DNA of 64,000 nucleotides from contig JAACJM010000021.1 in assembly GCA_013368315.1 (NCBI GenBank), positions 62,001-126,000 on the forward strand, written 5' to 3'. Below the pieces are notes generated by a model, which did not search any database, was not told the DNA's origin, and worked only from the letters and a program-made list of their open reading frames with translations. Of this stretch, positions 30,037 to 41,563 are shown one piece after another (the first letter of the stretch is position 1; each line of letters begins with the position of its first letter). Both the position numbers and the translations under genes were made by a program. This stretch comes from Tetrapyrgos nigripes. Its lineage: Eukaryota; Basidiomycota; Agaricomycetes; Agaricales; Campanellaceae.

Positions 30037-32943
30037 ATGGATACGAAGTTGGAGGAGACCAATGTAGACCTTCTGGCAGAGCAGGATCTTCATAAGCTTG
30101 GATATCAGCAGGCGATGACCAGGGTGCGTCCTAGCTGCTGTACGATTGTCTCAGTATGCAAGAAAGCTGATTACTGCCGTTCATAGACCCGAGGCCTTCC
30201 TCATATCCTGTTCAGTGAGTCATCTCTCTCTCAATCCCAATGCCAGGCTAACCTCTAACACATGACGCATCATCAGTGACGCTCGGTACGTCGCTCCCGC
30301 GCTCCCTAGAAGACTTTCCTTCCCATTGACAGACACGCATGACCCTGTGTAACCTGTAACCTTCAGCTATAATGGCAGTCCGTGAGTTTCTTTTCCTTCT
30401 AAGTCGGCCCATATGGATTTGCTTAAGCTAACACTACCCCTGCCTCTCAGCATTCGGCCTCGCAGCTCCCTTCGCCACGGGCCTAGTCGGAGGCGGACCA
30501 GTCACCACCTTTTGGGGCTGGGTCCTAGTTTCCTTCTTCACGATGTTCACTGCTCTCTCTCTCGCGGAAATTAGTGCGAAATACCCGACTAGTGGGGGAG
30601 CGTATTATTGGTGCTTTCGGCTCGCTAAAACAAGGGAAACGGGTTTATTGGCAAGTTGGATATGTGGGTGGTTTATTATGGTTGGGGTTTGGACTATTTG
30701 TTTGAGTGTTACTTTTGTGCGTATACTATCTTCTTTTTGGAAAGGCTGCTGTCTAGGAGAAGCTAATGAGAAACTGATATTTTATCCTGGGCTTCGTCAT
30801 TCATTCATCTAGGGAACTGGACAACTTTTAGTCGCGGGTATAGGGATGTTTAAGACGGACTGGAATCCTGAAGCCTGGCAGACGTGTGCGTACCTTCCTT
30901 CATTCTTTCCTCAATGACTGCCAGTACAACTCAAGCTCCGACGCGGGTCGTTTCTTACAGATTTGATCTTCCTCGCTGTACTCTTCTTCTCCACAGCCAT
31001 AGGAATCTTTTGCAACAAGATCTTACCTTTGATTGATGTACGTACGCCACTTTTACCTCTCCTCTTACTTTCCTTCTTCGCTCTATTCGCTCTAGGAGTA
31101 ACTAACTCGGAAATGAATCTTTATCTTTGCGTGCGTAGATTCTATCAGCCTATTTCACCATTATCGGTACCCTTGGTTAGTGTCTATTGTCTACGCGTCA
31201 TCGTCATCTTGGAGTTGGAGTGCTTCTAACCGACTGACTGACTCCTTACTTCCCTCCTTGGCTCCTTGGCTCCTTTAATCCTTCCTTTTTGAATTCTTCC
31301 GCTTGGACTTGGACTTACCTATTGGATTGAACACAGTCATCTTCATCTGCGTATCTGCAAAAGCCGCTACCGGACGCCGTTCTGCTAGTTTTGCGCTGGG
31401 TGATTTTGACCCTGAGTCAGGATGGACACCTGGGTGGTCATTTTTTATTGGGTTGCTTCCTGTGAGTACTTGGCTGGCTCGGGGGTTCGGCCGTTGTATG
31501 CCTACTTGCCAACTGGATATGCTAACTGACTGACCCTCCTTTGGTCTGACTCTGGTTTTGGTCTTTGTGTAATTAGCCAGGTGTGTTTTCTCCCTGTCAT
31601 GGCGTTTGGACGTCATTCTCTGGCAGCTATTGACCCCTACTATTCGGTATATCATCTAGCTTACACGTATTCCGCAATTGGGATGAGTACGTTGTTACTT
31701 TTTTTGGTCTTTCGACGAGAATGTCTCATCTAAAACTGCAGTCACCAACATGGCCGAAGAAGTCCATAATCCCACTGTCCAGCTCCCCCGAGCCCTTGTC
31801 TGGTCCATCCCAATTGGTTTTATCGAGGGTGTTTTCTTTCTTCTTCCGATTTTGTTCACCTTGCCGGATATAGCGACGTTATTGGCAGGTTAGTCCTTTT
31901 TTTCTGTTCTCCTTGTTCTCTTGTTTTGCTCGTTTTGCTTGGGGTGATTGTAATTATGGTTGTGGTTGTGGTTGTGAACTGACTTGTTCATCTTGTGTAT
32001 CTTGTGTAGTGCCCACCGGCCAACCCATCGCGCTGATGTTCGAACTGATTATGGGGAACAAGGCTGGTGGATTTGGATTGGTAAGGAGCGGGTTTATTGA
32101 CAATGTTTAGGCTAAGCTTACCGGTGCTCGTGTCTTCTCTACCTTTAGTGGTTCATCAGTGCGTGCAGCCTGTTCTCGCTCTGCTCGTCGTCACAATACT
32201 AACGTCGCGTCACTTACCTAGTCTTCGTAATCGGACTCTTCTGCGCCATCTCCATCTGCTGCGCTGCCTCACGCGCAACCTGGGCCTTCGCTCGAGACAA
32301 GGCCCTTCCCTTCCACGCCTTCTTTTCCCAAATCAACCCAGACTCGGACGTCCCTATCCCCGCCTACTTCCTCACCACAGTAATCCAACTCCTCCTAGGC
32401 CTCATCTACCTTGGGTCTTCCGCAGCCTTTAACGCTTTCGTCGGTGTAGCGGTGATTTGCTTAGGAGCGAGTTATGCTATTCCGATCGGAATGAGTTTGT
32501 ATGGTAGGAGGAAGAATGTAGAGGATTCTCCGTATTCGTTGGGGAGGTGGGGGTGGTGGATTAATGCGGTCGCGGTGTTGTGGATTCTTTTTGAGATTGT
32601 GTTGTTTTCGATGCCGGCGATCATTCCGGTGACACCGTCTACGATGAGTGCGTATAAAATAGTTTCATTTTTTCCATGCGTTCTTGCTGATATTCCACGT
32701 ACAGATTATGCATCTGTGGTGTTCGTTGGCTTTGCAGTGATTAGTGGGGTGTGGTATGTGATAAGTACGTTTCACGTCCTCCTAGTCACTCTTTCCGTGG
32801 ACAATGGTTGACGGGCTTGCTTTGCAGATGGACGCTTCAACTACAGTGGACCGCCTCTTCCTCAAGAAGATCTAGCAACATCGGGTTCCAGTCCTACGTC
32901 GTCTGTTGAGGCAGAGCCAAAAGACTTGAAGCGATCTGAGTAG
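30037..32943 (+). CDS. Amino-acid/GABA permease (APC superfamily), 525 aa, 17 exons
   Basis: Seventeen exons join to a 1578-nt frame: 30037-30123, 30187-30214, 30277-30285, 30367-30381, 30451-30716, 30813-30885, 30961-31037, 31139-31175, 31337-31461, 31577-31580, 31660-31686, 31742-31888, 32010-32080, 32149-32158, 32222-32647, 32705-32764 and 32828-32943. All introns are GT-AG. The product shows the APC fold with about 12 membrane helices: LHKLGYQQAMTR, SLAEISAKYPTSGGAYYW in helix 3, GLLPPAYTYSAIGM, then NMAEEVHNPTVQLPRAL, and a SRATWAFARDKALPFH loop. This is the GABA/choline/amino-acid permease group of fungi, a proton-coupled importer in the plasma membrane or vacuole. The exact substrate cannot be told. 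Four exons are 15 nt or shorter. Confidence 0.88.
31577..31580 (+). other. 4-nt micro-exon (CCAG) of the permease
   Basis: Needed to keep phase between exon 9, ending GLLP in phase 0, and exon 11, starting CT TAC ACG. It is flanked by attag before and gtgtg after, and restores the family motif LLPPAYTYSAIGM. Flanking introns are 115 and 79 nt. Confidence 0.72.
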
Positions 32944-33312
32944 AGAGGTATTGCTTGTGAAACATTTGGATTTCCGTGTACTTTAGGTAACTCTAGTTGT
33001 TATATCTTGTCCTTATGGTCCATTTCTTCCTGCCCTTCATTCTCGTGCCGGCAACATGCTGTCCACATACCGCAAGCTGTCAAAAGCACTCAGCCAGGTA
33101 CCATATCCGATGTTGGAGTCGTGCCGACATGGACTGTAGCATCAAAAGCAGTGTGATGAACTAGTCAAATTGGTGGAACAAAGCCATTAGACAATGGATT
33201 GCGGGTATAGTATCCTTAAGTTGGGATACAATGAAAGCAACATCGTCATGGTGGGTATATATAGTAAGTGCCAGCGACGAGCGCACATATTATAGTACTC
33301 CAGCTCTCTAAC
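32944..33312. other. Permease 3' flank, no gene seen
   Basis: 3' UTR and spacer. The first 45 bases are also present, decayed, at about 41500-41545. Confidence 0.45.
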
Positions 33313-33313
33313 C

Positions 33314-34057
33314 TTACGCCCCGTCTGCACCAGAACCAGATGCCCAAGCCCGCCTGCAGTAATATTCCATCTCGTCACCTTCAATATGCCCAGCAGGCGA
33401 CCTGCAAACCACATTTTCGATCCCATTCGTGCCCAATTGCGCAATCAGGGCATGTGTCCCACCACTGGCTTCCAGTGTTACGATTACGGTAGGCAGTAGT
33501 GTTGCACAGACTCGGCTCCGGCTCGCTACGGCTCGACTCGGACCATAGCCGTTAAATTAATGGCTCGCTCTGACTCGAGCCATGCTGAGTCGATGCAAAA
33601 CTCTTTGGTCACATTGTTTACAGTACTATAACTATGGGATTGCCTTGTCATGCCTTCTTGCATGTTCTGCGATTGCTCAGAGCACTACTTAGGGTGATGT
33701 CGATGCATTACTTGCATTTTTGGTGACTACCGCTAAATCCGAAGCCGTAGGAATGGCAGTGCTGTCAAGGAACGGTGATTTGCAGTGATTTGCAAATTCT
33801 ATTCACTGACAACCAAAACGCTTTCTGTTAGCAGTTAGCATTTGCGGTACTTCAGTAAGCTGTCTGAGAGTGCTGGGGCGGCCTCAAAGAGCCAGTACAA
33901 CAGCGGATTCTTAGCATCGACTCCAACAGCTCAAGCCATTAGCCGACAGCTCCAGAGCCATGGCTCAAAACCGGCTCGGCTCAACGGCTTAGCCGAGTGG
34001 AGCCGAGCCGTGTGCAACACTAGTAGGCAGCGCAAGCGGCTTCGGTGGCTCCGTCAT
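33314..34057 (-). pseudogene. Possible 69-codon ORF split by the hAT-type element
   Basis: If the element 33497-34022 and one copy of its 8-bp duplication are ignored, the minus strand reads continuously from an ATG at 34057 (MTEPPKPLALPTV) through GTHALIAQLGTNG and HIEGDEMEYYC to a TAA at 33314. The composition is protein-like, but the length is within chance and no family is recognised. A splice donor overlaps the stop, so it might be a first exon. Confidence 0.25.
33497..34022. mobile_element. 526-bp non-autonomous hAT-type transposon
   Basis: Ends are inverted repeats: tagtgttgcac at the left and gtgcaacacta at the right. Next to each end are several GGCTCGGCTC/AGCCGAGCC-like subterminal repeats, as expected for transposase binding. 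It is flanked by identical 8-mers gtaggcag (33489-33496 and 34023-34030), the hallmark length of hAT. There is no transposase coding capacity. It is still rich in CpG, unlike the DNA to its right. Confidence 0.88.
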
Positions 34058-35611
34058 TCTAGAAATTCAAGAATCAAGAATACGTGAGTATGAATTGCCT
34101 CTCCTAGACCACTAGCGGGCTGGTACTGACGTCCGTGTATGATAGGCCTATCTTAAAGTTTTCTGCAGGATGGTAATCCCTGCACCAAAGGTGTGCAGGT
34201 TGCCTAGAGCGCCGGAAGCAAAGGCGAAGGTAGCAAGTATGAAGGAGAATCACATATTGAGGACTACACATGTCAAAGTCAGTAGGAGAACTATACACAC
34301 GTAGAAGGAAAAAGAACATACTTGAGAGACTCTGAAAGAGAGTAAATAGCGAAAGAAGTGAACAGTGGTGATGCACTTGATGTGGTAAACGAATCTCTGG
34401 GCTCCTTAAGTACTACTATTGGGAAATATGAAATGGTGTACCCTGGGTGCAAACTTCACCTGAATTCTACGGAGGTATGTAGTACTAAAGACTTACTCTG
34501 TGCCACTCTCACTGTCAGTGAGTGGGTGAGGATTATTTAGGAACGTGCCTTGAGTGCCATGTCTCGAAAAAATTCTGAACTTGAAGCTGGAGAAGCGAAA
34601 TTTTGAAAATGCGTGGAAATTATCAAGTTCTTCAGTCATCTAAGTTCAGTGCCTGGTCTTAACCATACTGTAGATTTGTTTTGCCATGAAACCTCGCTTA
34701 GCCGGAGTTCAGTATCTGCGACTCGACCTCTCTCGACCTGCGTGCACAAATAATTCTAAGTCATCCATTCTCAGTTTGTAAGTCATCTTGTATCTAAGGG
34801 AGGAGGAATTTAGTATTGAAAGAAATAATTCCATAGGGTCCATAATTAAGTCAAGGTCTCAGGCATGAAATGAATATACCGGATTTTCGGAAGTGCGGAT
34901 ATCCGTCAAATTAAACGTGCCAGACTGGATGAGGTTCAAGTTATTGGCCCGAGAGATTTCATCAAACAGGAATGTCGTCCAGTAGGCTGTAGCTAGGTAT
35001 AGACAGTCTAACTCAGGTTTTGCAACCCCGACTGATGCTACTGAATACCTGCTGCTCCTGGTGGTCTCAATGGGACCACGGAGAATAGGTACCAAGGGGG
35101 AAGCAGACCACATATCCAGCACATAGGGTAGGAGGAGAGGGGGGGTCAGTTCTGGCCAAAAATTTTTCTGACTGCACCTAAAATAAGGTATTTTGAGCCT
35201 GTTTTTCAGTAATTACCTATAGTTGTGCAATTTTCAAGACTTTCCCACCTTTTTTTGGCTATCTATTCTGCAAGAAGGTGCAAATAGGCAACAAATACTT
35301 GTCACAAGTAGAGTTGAGGTGAGCCTGGACATCTTATCTCTTCTCTTTTTAGCAGTATCAAGTTAGGGTTAGGGCTTATAGTATATTATCTAATGCATCA
35401 CATGACTGTAGATATACTATATAAGGCAAGTGGAGGGGGGAGGGGGTACTCTGGGTGGTGCTAAAATTTTTTTTGACCCCATGCAAATTTTTGAAACCTG
35501 CCTCCCCCTTGATAGGTACTTCAGTCATCTGTACCAACCCTTTCCCAGAGCAGTGTAATCTACAATTTGAATCTACACTTTTGACATGGATGGTAGTTCT
35601 GAATCTATGCT

Positions 35612-35850
35612 GAGCAGTTCCATAATGTTCGAGGCATCAGTGAAAACTACACTGTTGCAGCCCTGGAACCACCCAGAACATCAGGAATTGTTCCAGTAGA
35701 ATGTATCAGCATTGGAATGGTGGCAGAACTGACCACTATTGATGCAACGCCCTTGGAACTATGTTCCAAGCACCAGAACCATTCCTGTTGTTACATCAAC
35801 TGGAACAGTTCTGGCTGTTCCACCATATTCTAACAGTATTGGAACGACGA
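35612..35850. repeat. Cluster of GAACAGTTC-like palindromes
   Basis: Contains ggaattgttcc, ggaactatgttcc, agaaccattcctg and ggaacagttctggctgttcc at short intervals. A related cluster occurs at 39358-39570. Confidence 0.5.
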
Positions 35851-36290
35851 TGCAACATATATTTACACCAGCATTATGTTAGCAGTACATTTAGATGCTA
35901 TCATGTGATTGACTGCAGCCAAAGAGTCATATACCAAATATATTTATGGACTACAAACATACAGTATCTCACTAAGTACAAAAGGATATCTACTTAGGTA
36001 AAGAGGTGAGTATATGCACATACATGGGTACTAAGCACTAAGCAGTGGTCTTCCAGTTGATGATTGTCAGCAGGTTGAGACTTGTCTAGATGAAAGAGTT
36101 GTGGGTCAGTGCCCAGGCGTGGCAAGTACGAGGCCAGAAGGTAATGTTGAAAATACAAGAAATGAAAATAAAAATGAATCATGTAGGTTTTCTAACTTGC
36201 GAAGAGAATGAAAAAAGGCAGTGAGAGTTACAGCCCAGAGCTTAATAATAGGGGCAAGTGACAGCAAAGACGGACGGGGAAAATCAGGAG

Positions 36291-36359
36291 GCTTTAAACA
36301 TAGCCACATGCAGAAACCGAGTGTAGAAAACTCATCCTCATTTTATTCAGCCTCATAAT
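36291..36359. repeat. Direct repeat, first copy (possible LTR end)
   Basis: catagccac, then gagtgtagaaaactcatcctcatttt and a cagcctcataat end, match 36519-36589 with a few differences. Confidence 0.6.
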
Positions 36360-36518
36360 ACATCACGTGGTGTGAATGGAATTTGCCAGCAGTAGGCGCA
36401 GTTACCTGTTGCGTCAGAACTAATATTTCTTTCTGTTGGATCACACCAGGACAAAGCTAGAAACACAGCCCCATGGATCACTCCAGTCCAAACCCGTTTA
36501 TCATATGGATAGACGGGA

Positions 36519-36589
36519 CTGTTTAAGCATAGCCACAAGCAGAGGTTGAGTGTAATAAACTCAACCTCATTTCATTCGGCCTCATAATG
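36519..36589. repeat. Direct repeat, second copy (possible LTR end)
   Basis: Reads catagccacaagcag, then gttgagtgtaataaactc and an aacctcatttcattc-like stretch; such sequence is common near ends of basidiomycete copia LTRs. Confidence 0.6.
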
Positions 36590-37676
36590 CAAATTGAAAC
36601 ATCAGAGACAGGCAATACATGAAAAGAGAGTCAGTGAACACATCTCTATACAATGCACTCAATGTCACTCTTGCAACAGTGACACAGTGACAACATAAGG
36701 AAAGGGCAGATCTGATTTTGAAAACAGTTACAAATGTGCAGCTGGCAGGATATTCGGTGTGAGCAGAAAAGACACATAGCAGACGGGTGGTTGAGATGAG
36801 ATGAAAGTCTAAGAAATGATTATGGAGGTTGTCATCAGAATTGAGAGCAGCTAGTCTCCATGAACAGCTTACCTCACAAGCTGAAAGAGGAAATGGTGAG
36901 AAAGGAGTAAAGAAAGGTTTGAGGGCAAATAGACCAAGAGCCAATGTGAGAGCAAGACAGTGTAATAGAAGGATACAGTGAGTGATGCAGAGAACCCTAT
37001 AAAAGACTAACAGACACACCAACTTTGACTGATGTATAATATATGCAACTCTGGAAGTAGATTGTGTAGTACACACATGTATTAAACTGCTGACCCAAAC
37101 AAAAAGAACTCCCCATAAAGCCTACCATGAGTCTGGAGCTAGTGAAGGGTGGGCACTAGGCGAGTTCAGTAGTAGGAAGAGCCATGAACCTGAAGGATAG
37201 AGTGCCAGGCTGGGAGTGGAAGGAAGGAAATGAGGAGATGGTGGTGGTATGAGTTGAAGAAAGAAATCCCCAACTCTGACTGAAGGGAGGAGAGGGAGTG
37301 TCCAACTGAGTGGAGCTGCCATCTCAGCTGAAGGGAGTTTGAATCTCATCAGGGATCTCTGTATGATGTCACTTTCTTCTAATGTCGTTCTATGCCTTTC
37401 CTGCAAAATTTTGTTGAACAGCGAGTACTTGTTGTCAGCTTGCTGCGCAATGTATTGGCTGTCTGAACAGGATCATCCCCATATACTTCACAATTTTGTG
37501 ATAACCTGTTCATCTGCATTTTGAGAAGACATGGTCTTGTGCTCGATCCCCACCCAACACTTGGTGACACATCGAGGTCACCTGCATTCCATCTTTCTCT
37601 GTCTTTCTCTGTGGTTCTGTAGTGTTCTATATATAATACTGTTCTGCTCCCTGTCAAAGTTTGTTTACCTTCCACC

Positions 37677-38695
37677 ATGACTCTCTGTGATTGCCTTTGT
37701 CAAGCTGCTGCTGCTAGCCCTAGCTTTCTTGCACTTTCCACTGAAAGGCTCTCTCAATTTTTAGAACTGTCTGTGCTGGAACTTTTTCATATACACCATC
37801 ATATTGATGTCAATGCTCCCAGTAACAAGTGAAATGTATGCGTGCTGAATTGATAGCCAATTTTGTTGTTGAGAATCTTGTTGTCTCTGATACTTCTCTC
37901 TTACCCACTGCTGAACATGAGTACCACGCAAAGTACCTCTTTATAGACCAGAAACTTGGACAAGGTTTTAGTCATCTTTTTGGCAAAAAGGTGCTGTATG
38001 CCATAATCTAACCTGGTGTGTTTGAGGATTGTCATCATTGGCTTGTGAGTGCTCATAATGCAGACTTTATTAGTTGTTCATTCAAATCTCTGGATTATCT
38101 TGCCCAACTTGTAACATCAATCCCTGTGAATACAAAGATGAAATATGACAGTGTTGAATACCAGATTCACATGCAGGATTTTTAAAGTCAATCAGATGTT
38201 TTGTCAGATATCCTATCTTGTTTCTTTGCCACTTGCATCAAGATGCTGTTCAGTCTATGTGATGAAGATCTAGCTCAGATTTTTTTGTTTTATTTTCCTG
38301 ATACTCCCTGTTCTTCTTTTGCCTCTGAAGATCGAGTTTTGATTATCTGCAAAGTCCTTGCTCATATGTTTGGCCCAGTTACCAATAACTTGTTTGAATG
38401 TGGCGAAGACAATTATGTCATCTCAGACACAGAACTGCAACATTTACATGCTCCCACCTTTGATTGTGCAGATTTGTACATGCTAGATTTCTCAGAACAA
38501 AGAGAGGGCTGGCCTCAGGAAGTACCTCTCTCTACCATATTGAGCTGCTTGTCTGCTTACAGTCAGAAAACTATCTATATACTTGCTGAATGTTGTGCTT
38601 GTGATGACTTCAAGCATTTAGGCCAGTTTGTCGCTGTATGTGATCTTCCCACTCCAACTCCATCTCTGATAAAGAAGCTCCATGTAATAAGTTGA
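37677..38695 (+). pseudogene. Degenerate ORF of unknown type with a SAP-like segment
   Basis: A protein-like frame runs from the ATG at 37677 for about 50 codons (SPSFLALSTERLSQFLELS, then VLELFHIHHHIDVNAPSNK), shifts frame near 37830, and continues in one frame (MKCMRAELIANFVVENLVV) to 38695, interrupted only by TAA at 38009-38011 and one near 38183. The segment LSVLELFHIHHHIDVNAPS plus the following basic helix resembles a SAP DNA-binding helix pair, often seen in proteins carried by Agaricomycete transposons. The rest (ICKVLAHMFGPVTNNLFECG) is not recognised. Probably an old element-borne gene. Confidence 0.45.
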
Positions 38696-38699
38696 TCCC

Positions 38700-40244
38700 A
38701 TACAGACTTGTAAACAACTTTGCCAAAAGGCCAGCAATGATGGCTCTGGTGTAGGATCTGCTATATATACCAAATGTGTACTTTCTCACACAACCACCAA
38801 TGTGAGGTGAGGCACTGGTCACTATATTTTTGAGCGACTGGTCGCATTTTCTGTGACACTCCATTGCCTTCTAAAAAGATGAAAGGGGTTGCCAAGAATA
38901 CTCATGCTGGACATTCCACCTCTGGCAAAGCTTCCAAGCCCTCTAAATAATGTTTACTTTTGCTGATGTGCACCTACCTGTTGCTAAACTTCATTTCTTC
39001 TCCTTGAGCTTTGAGACATTCTCTGTAACAATATTTGTATATGTAACATATCAACAATAAACCTACATCTGTCTATAACTATACTGCCTGGAGTCAGGGA
39101 GTGGCATGCCTGTGCACCATTTAGATTGACACATTGCCCAGTTTTGGGCGTGGTTTTGCAGAGTTTGAAAATTGTCATGAGTTGATGTCATCAGCAACCA
39201 GCCTCCATGTTTGTCACATCGCAAAATCTTTCCCACTGGTGAAAAAGTGCCTGCACTTGGGTTTAGCTGGTGAAGGTCTGGTGATTGGGTCATGCAATTG
39301 ATTTTGGACCATTTGAGGGAACCATTAATCTTGCTTTGATGCAATGCAAATATTAGTTTGATACAGCAATATTCTACTCTACTTGCATCTGTAGGAATAA
39401 TTCTACTTTGTTCTATCAGTGTTCTATTGATTAGAACAGTTCTGAGCAGTTCCAACAGTGTCCTATGTGCCAGAACAGTTCTTGTTGTTACAATGGTGAT
39501 ACAACTGAGTTCCAATGACATTGCATCTTACCAGAACAGTTCCTGTACATGGAACCTCTGGAACAATGTTAGATCATAGTGTCATTTTCACTGATGAGAT
39601 TAGTGCAAGGCAGGATCAGTATCAACACCTTTTTCAAATAATGCACTTAATAATCAAAGGAGGTAACAAAGGGATAATAAACCAGCAAGAAACAGTAGCC
39701 ACTAGCTACCCCACACTCAGAATCTGTATCTGCAAGTGGCAAATACATTTCAAGAGATCTGATCAGGCAGGAGAAAGTTTCCATGTAACTTTAACTTACA
39801 CTTGAGCCAGAGAGATTATTTTGGCTAAGTCCCTGTCCAGTTGTCAAGTCAATGTCATGCCTGGGCCAGAGCAAGGCCAGGGCCTGCCAGAGCTGGGACC
39901 AAAGTGACAGTACTGAGTAAAGGATGAACATTTGAACCTCATGGTCATTAAAGATGCTGCAGCTGCTACAGAGTCTAGATTTGGAATGCAGGGAGGACTG
40001 GTTGACCTCCAAGAATACTTCAAGCATGAGGGATTTGGATGGTGGGTTCATATGAAGAAAATGGGTCAACTCTGCACAGAACTGACAAACTGCAGTTGGT
40101 GTATATGAATAGTTTTGATTAGCTGTTATCCTAATACTGATACTGTATACATAACTTGAAGACAGTGTTTGCTATTGATCCATCAAAACCTGCCATTCAT
40201 GATGGTGCTGAGGGTGAAGAAAGAAGACATTAACGAGGGGAATA
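38700..40244. other. CpG-poor degenerate DNA, no gene
   Basis: Short ORFs only. Includes the second palindrome cluster at 39358-39570 and nothing else I can name. Confidence 0.5.
39358..39570. repeat. Second cluster of GAACAGTTC-like palindromes
   Basis: agaacagttctgagcagttc, ccagaacagttcttgttgtt and ccagaacagttcctg resemble the elements at 35612-35850, including the cagaac...ttgttgttac arrangement. Confidence 0.5.
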
Positions 40245-40479
40245 CTGTAGTATTTTGACCGTAAGTTCGCGTAACGCATCACCCACCCCCCATGAACTTG
40301 GTCAAAAATGCTTTTCGTAATGCATAACAAAGGGATTTTTGGGTGCCTTCTTACCATAAAAGGGTCATGGGAGCGCCGGCTTCGCCGGCACCCTTCCTAA
40401 TATGGTAAATGAACTTGATGCAGACTAAAGAGATCACATAACACTCAATATCGACGAACTTACAGTCGAAATACTACAG
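40245..40479. mobile_element. 235-bp MITE, Tc1/mariner-like
   Basis: Inverted ends: the left ctgtagtattttgaccgtaa continues agttcg; the reverse complement of the right end reads ctgtagtatttcgactgtaa and continues agttcg. It is flanked on both sides by TA (40243-40244 and 40480-40481), the Tc1/mariner target. It contains a small internal hairpin, gccggcttcgccggc at 40377-40391. It keeps CpGs within a CpG-poor region, so it inserted later than the surrounding repeats. Confidence 0.8.
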
Positions 40480-40481
40480 TA

Positions 40482-41349
40482 AGTATAATGAAGTGAGGTA
40501 TGAACTGGTAGACTTGATAGGAAAGTCCTGGGAAGGAGGTGCCTAACATTCCACAGCATGTCTATAGCTCTCACCCCAGCTACTCCTCACCTGTTCTCTC
40601 CTCTGTTCTGCAAGTGCAGCTTCAGCAATTTGTCCAAAAATCTGTCTAATGTCTCCAAGTCTGAACATTTGGTTGTAACCCAAAAAAACAGTCTTGTACT
40701 CAAATGATCATACAAGCTGGTCAAGGGGTACTTGTAGTGGAAAATGGGGTTCAATGTCAAGAACAGGTTCAGATAGGGACTGGATGCCTCTCAGGCCACC
40801 ACACAGGAGCCAAAGATGATATAACAAGGCAAATAGATGGTATAGGTGAGTAAGCCAGTACTGGGACAGAGGACAATGCTGAGCAGTATGGATCAGAGAG
40901 ACAGAAGTGGACTGACTAAAGACCTATCTACGAAGCCCTAGAAGATATATACACAAGTATGAAGCTAGATCAGCACTGAGCAGGTATCTGATGGAGACAA
41001 CCATAGGATAATAGTCATGTGTCTAAGTGATGTCAATATGTGCAGTAGAAGCAGATATGATCTGTCAGTCAGATAAATGATGTATCAAGGAAGGTAGAAG
41101 CCATAGGTACCAGGATATGAGATCTAGAACAAAGGAAGTAGAAGGAATGGAGGACAGGGTCTGGAAGTGAAGACAAGAAGGGATTCATGACATTCAAATC
41201 TAGTTTGCTGAAGATGAAGACAAGTAAAAATAAGTCTGACAAGGTTATAGCTCAAGCCTGAGGTACCCAAGATGGCTGGATAGAACAGACGATAGCAGAA
41301 AGACACAGAGAGGGAGGGGAAAGAAGCAAAAAGGTGCTTAGATAGGTCA
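40482..41349. other. No gene seen
   Basis: CpG-poor DNA with short ORFs only; probably decayed repeat sequence. Confidence 0.45.
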
Positions 41350-41545
41350 GAAATGATTGACAAGCTTGCTTTACAGACAGATGCTTCAACTACTACAGTG
41401 GACTGCCTCTCCCTCAAGAAGATCAAGCAGAGTTGGGTTCCAGTCCTATGTCATCCATTGAGGCAGAGCCAAAAGACTTGAAGCAATCTGAGTAGAGGCA
41501 TTGCTTGCAAAACATTTGGATTTCCATGTACTCTAGTAGCAATAT
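41350..41545 (+). pseudogene. Decayed duplicate of the permease 3' end
   Basis: Matches 32801-32990: the end of the last intron (gcttgctttacag), the last exon (gcttcaact, then acagtgga, the EAEPKDLK coding part and the TAG) and 40-50 nt of 3' flank. Presence of intron sequence shows DNA duplication. All eight CpGs of the source segment are TG or CA here. The reading frame is broken by an indel near 41391. A copia-type LTR begins 19 bp after the match ends. Confidence 0.85.
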
Positions 41546-41563
41546 TTGCCCTTATTACAAGTC

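Larger units (their letters stand above)
34100..37670. other. Transposon graveyard, CpG-poor, no intact gene
   Basis: Long stretch with only short ORFs, few CpG dinucleotides and many TG/CA, consistent with long-term cytosine methylation and deamination. It contains poly-G/poly-C tracts (35127-35145, 35440-35455), the palindrome-rich stretch at 35612-35850 and the direct repeats at 36291 and 36519. ORFs such as 34859-35122 and 36582-37076 on the minus strand show no domain. Confidence 0.55.

Noticed and set aside
35360..35376. Telomere-like ttagggttaggg
   Set aside because: Only two units inside decayed repeat DNA; too short to be an interstitial telomere.
35127..35515. Possible element bounded by G-rich and C-rich tracts
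   Set aside because: The ends are only loosely complementary and no target duplication is visible.
36582..37076. 164-aa minus-strand ORF
   Set aside because: Low-complexity, hydrophobic, in CpG-poor degenerate DNA; no recognisable domain.
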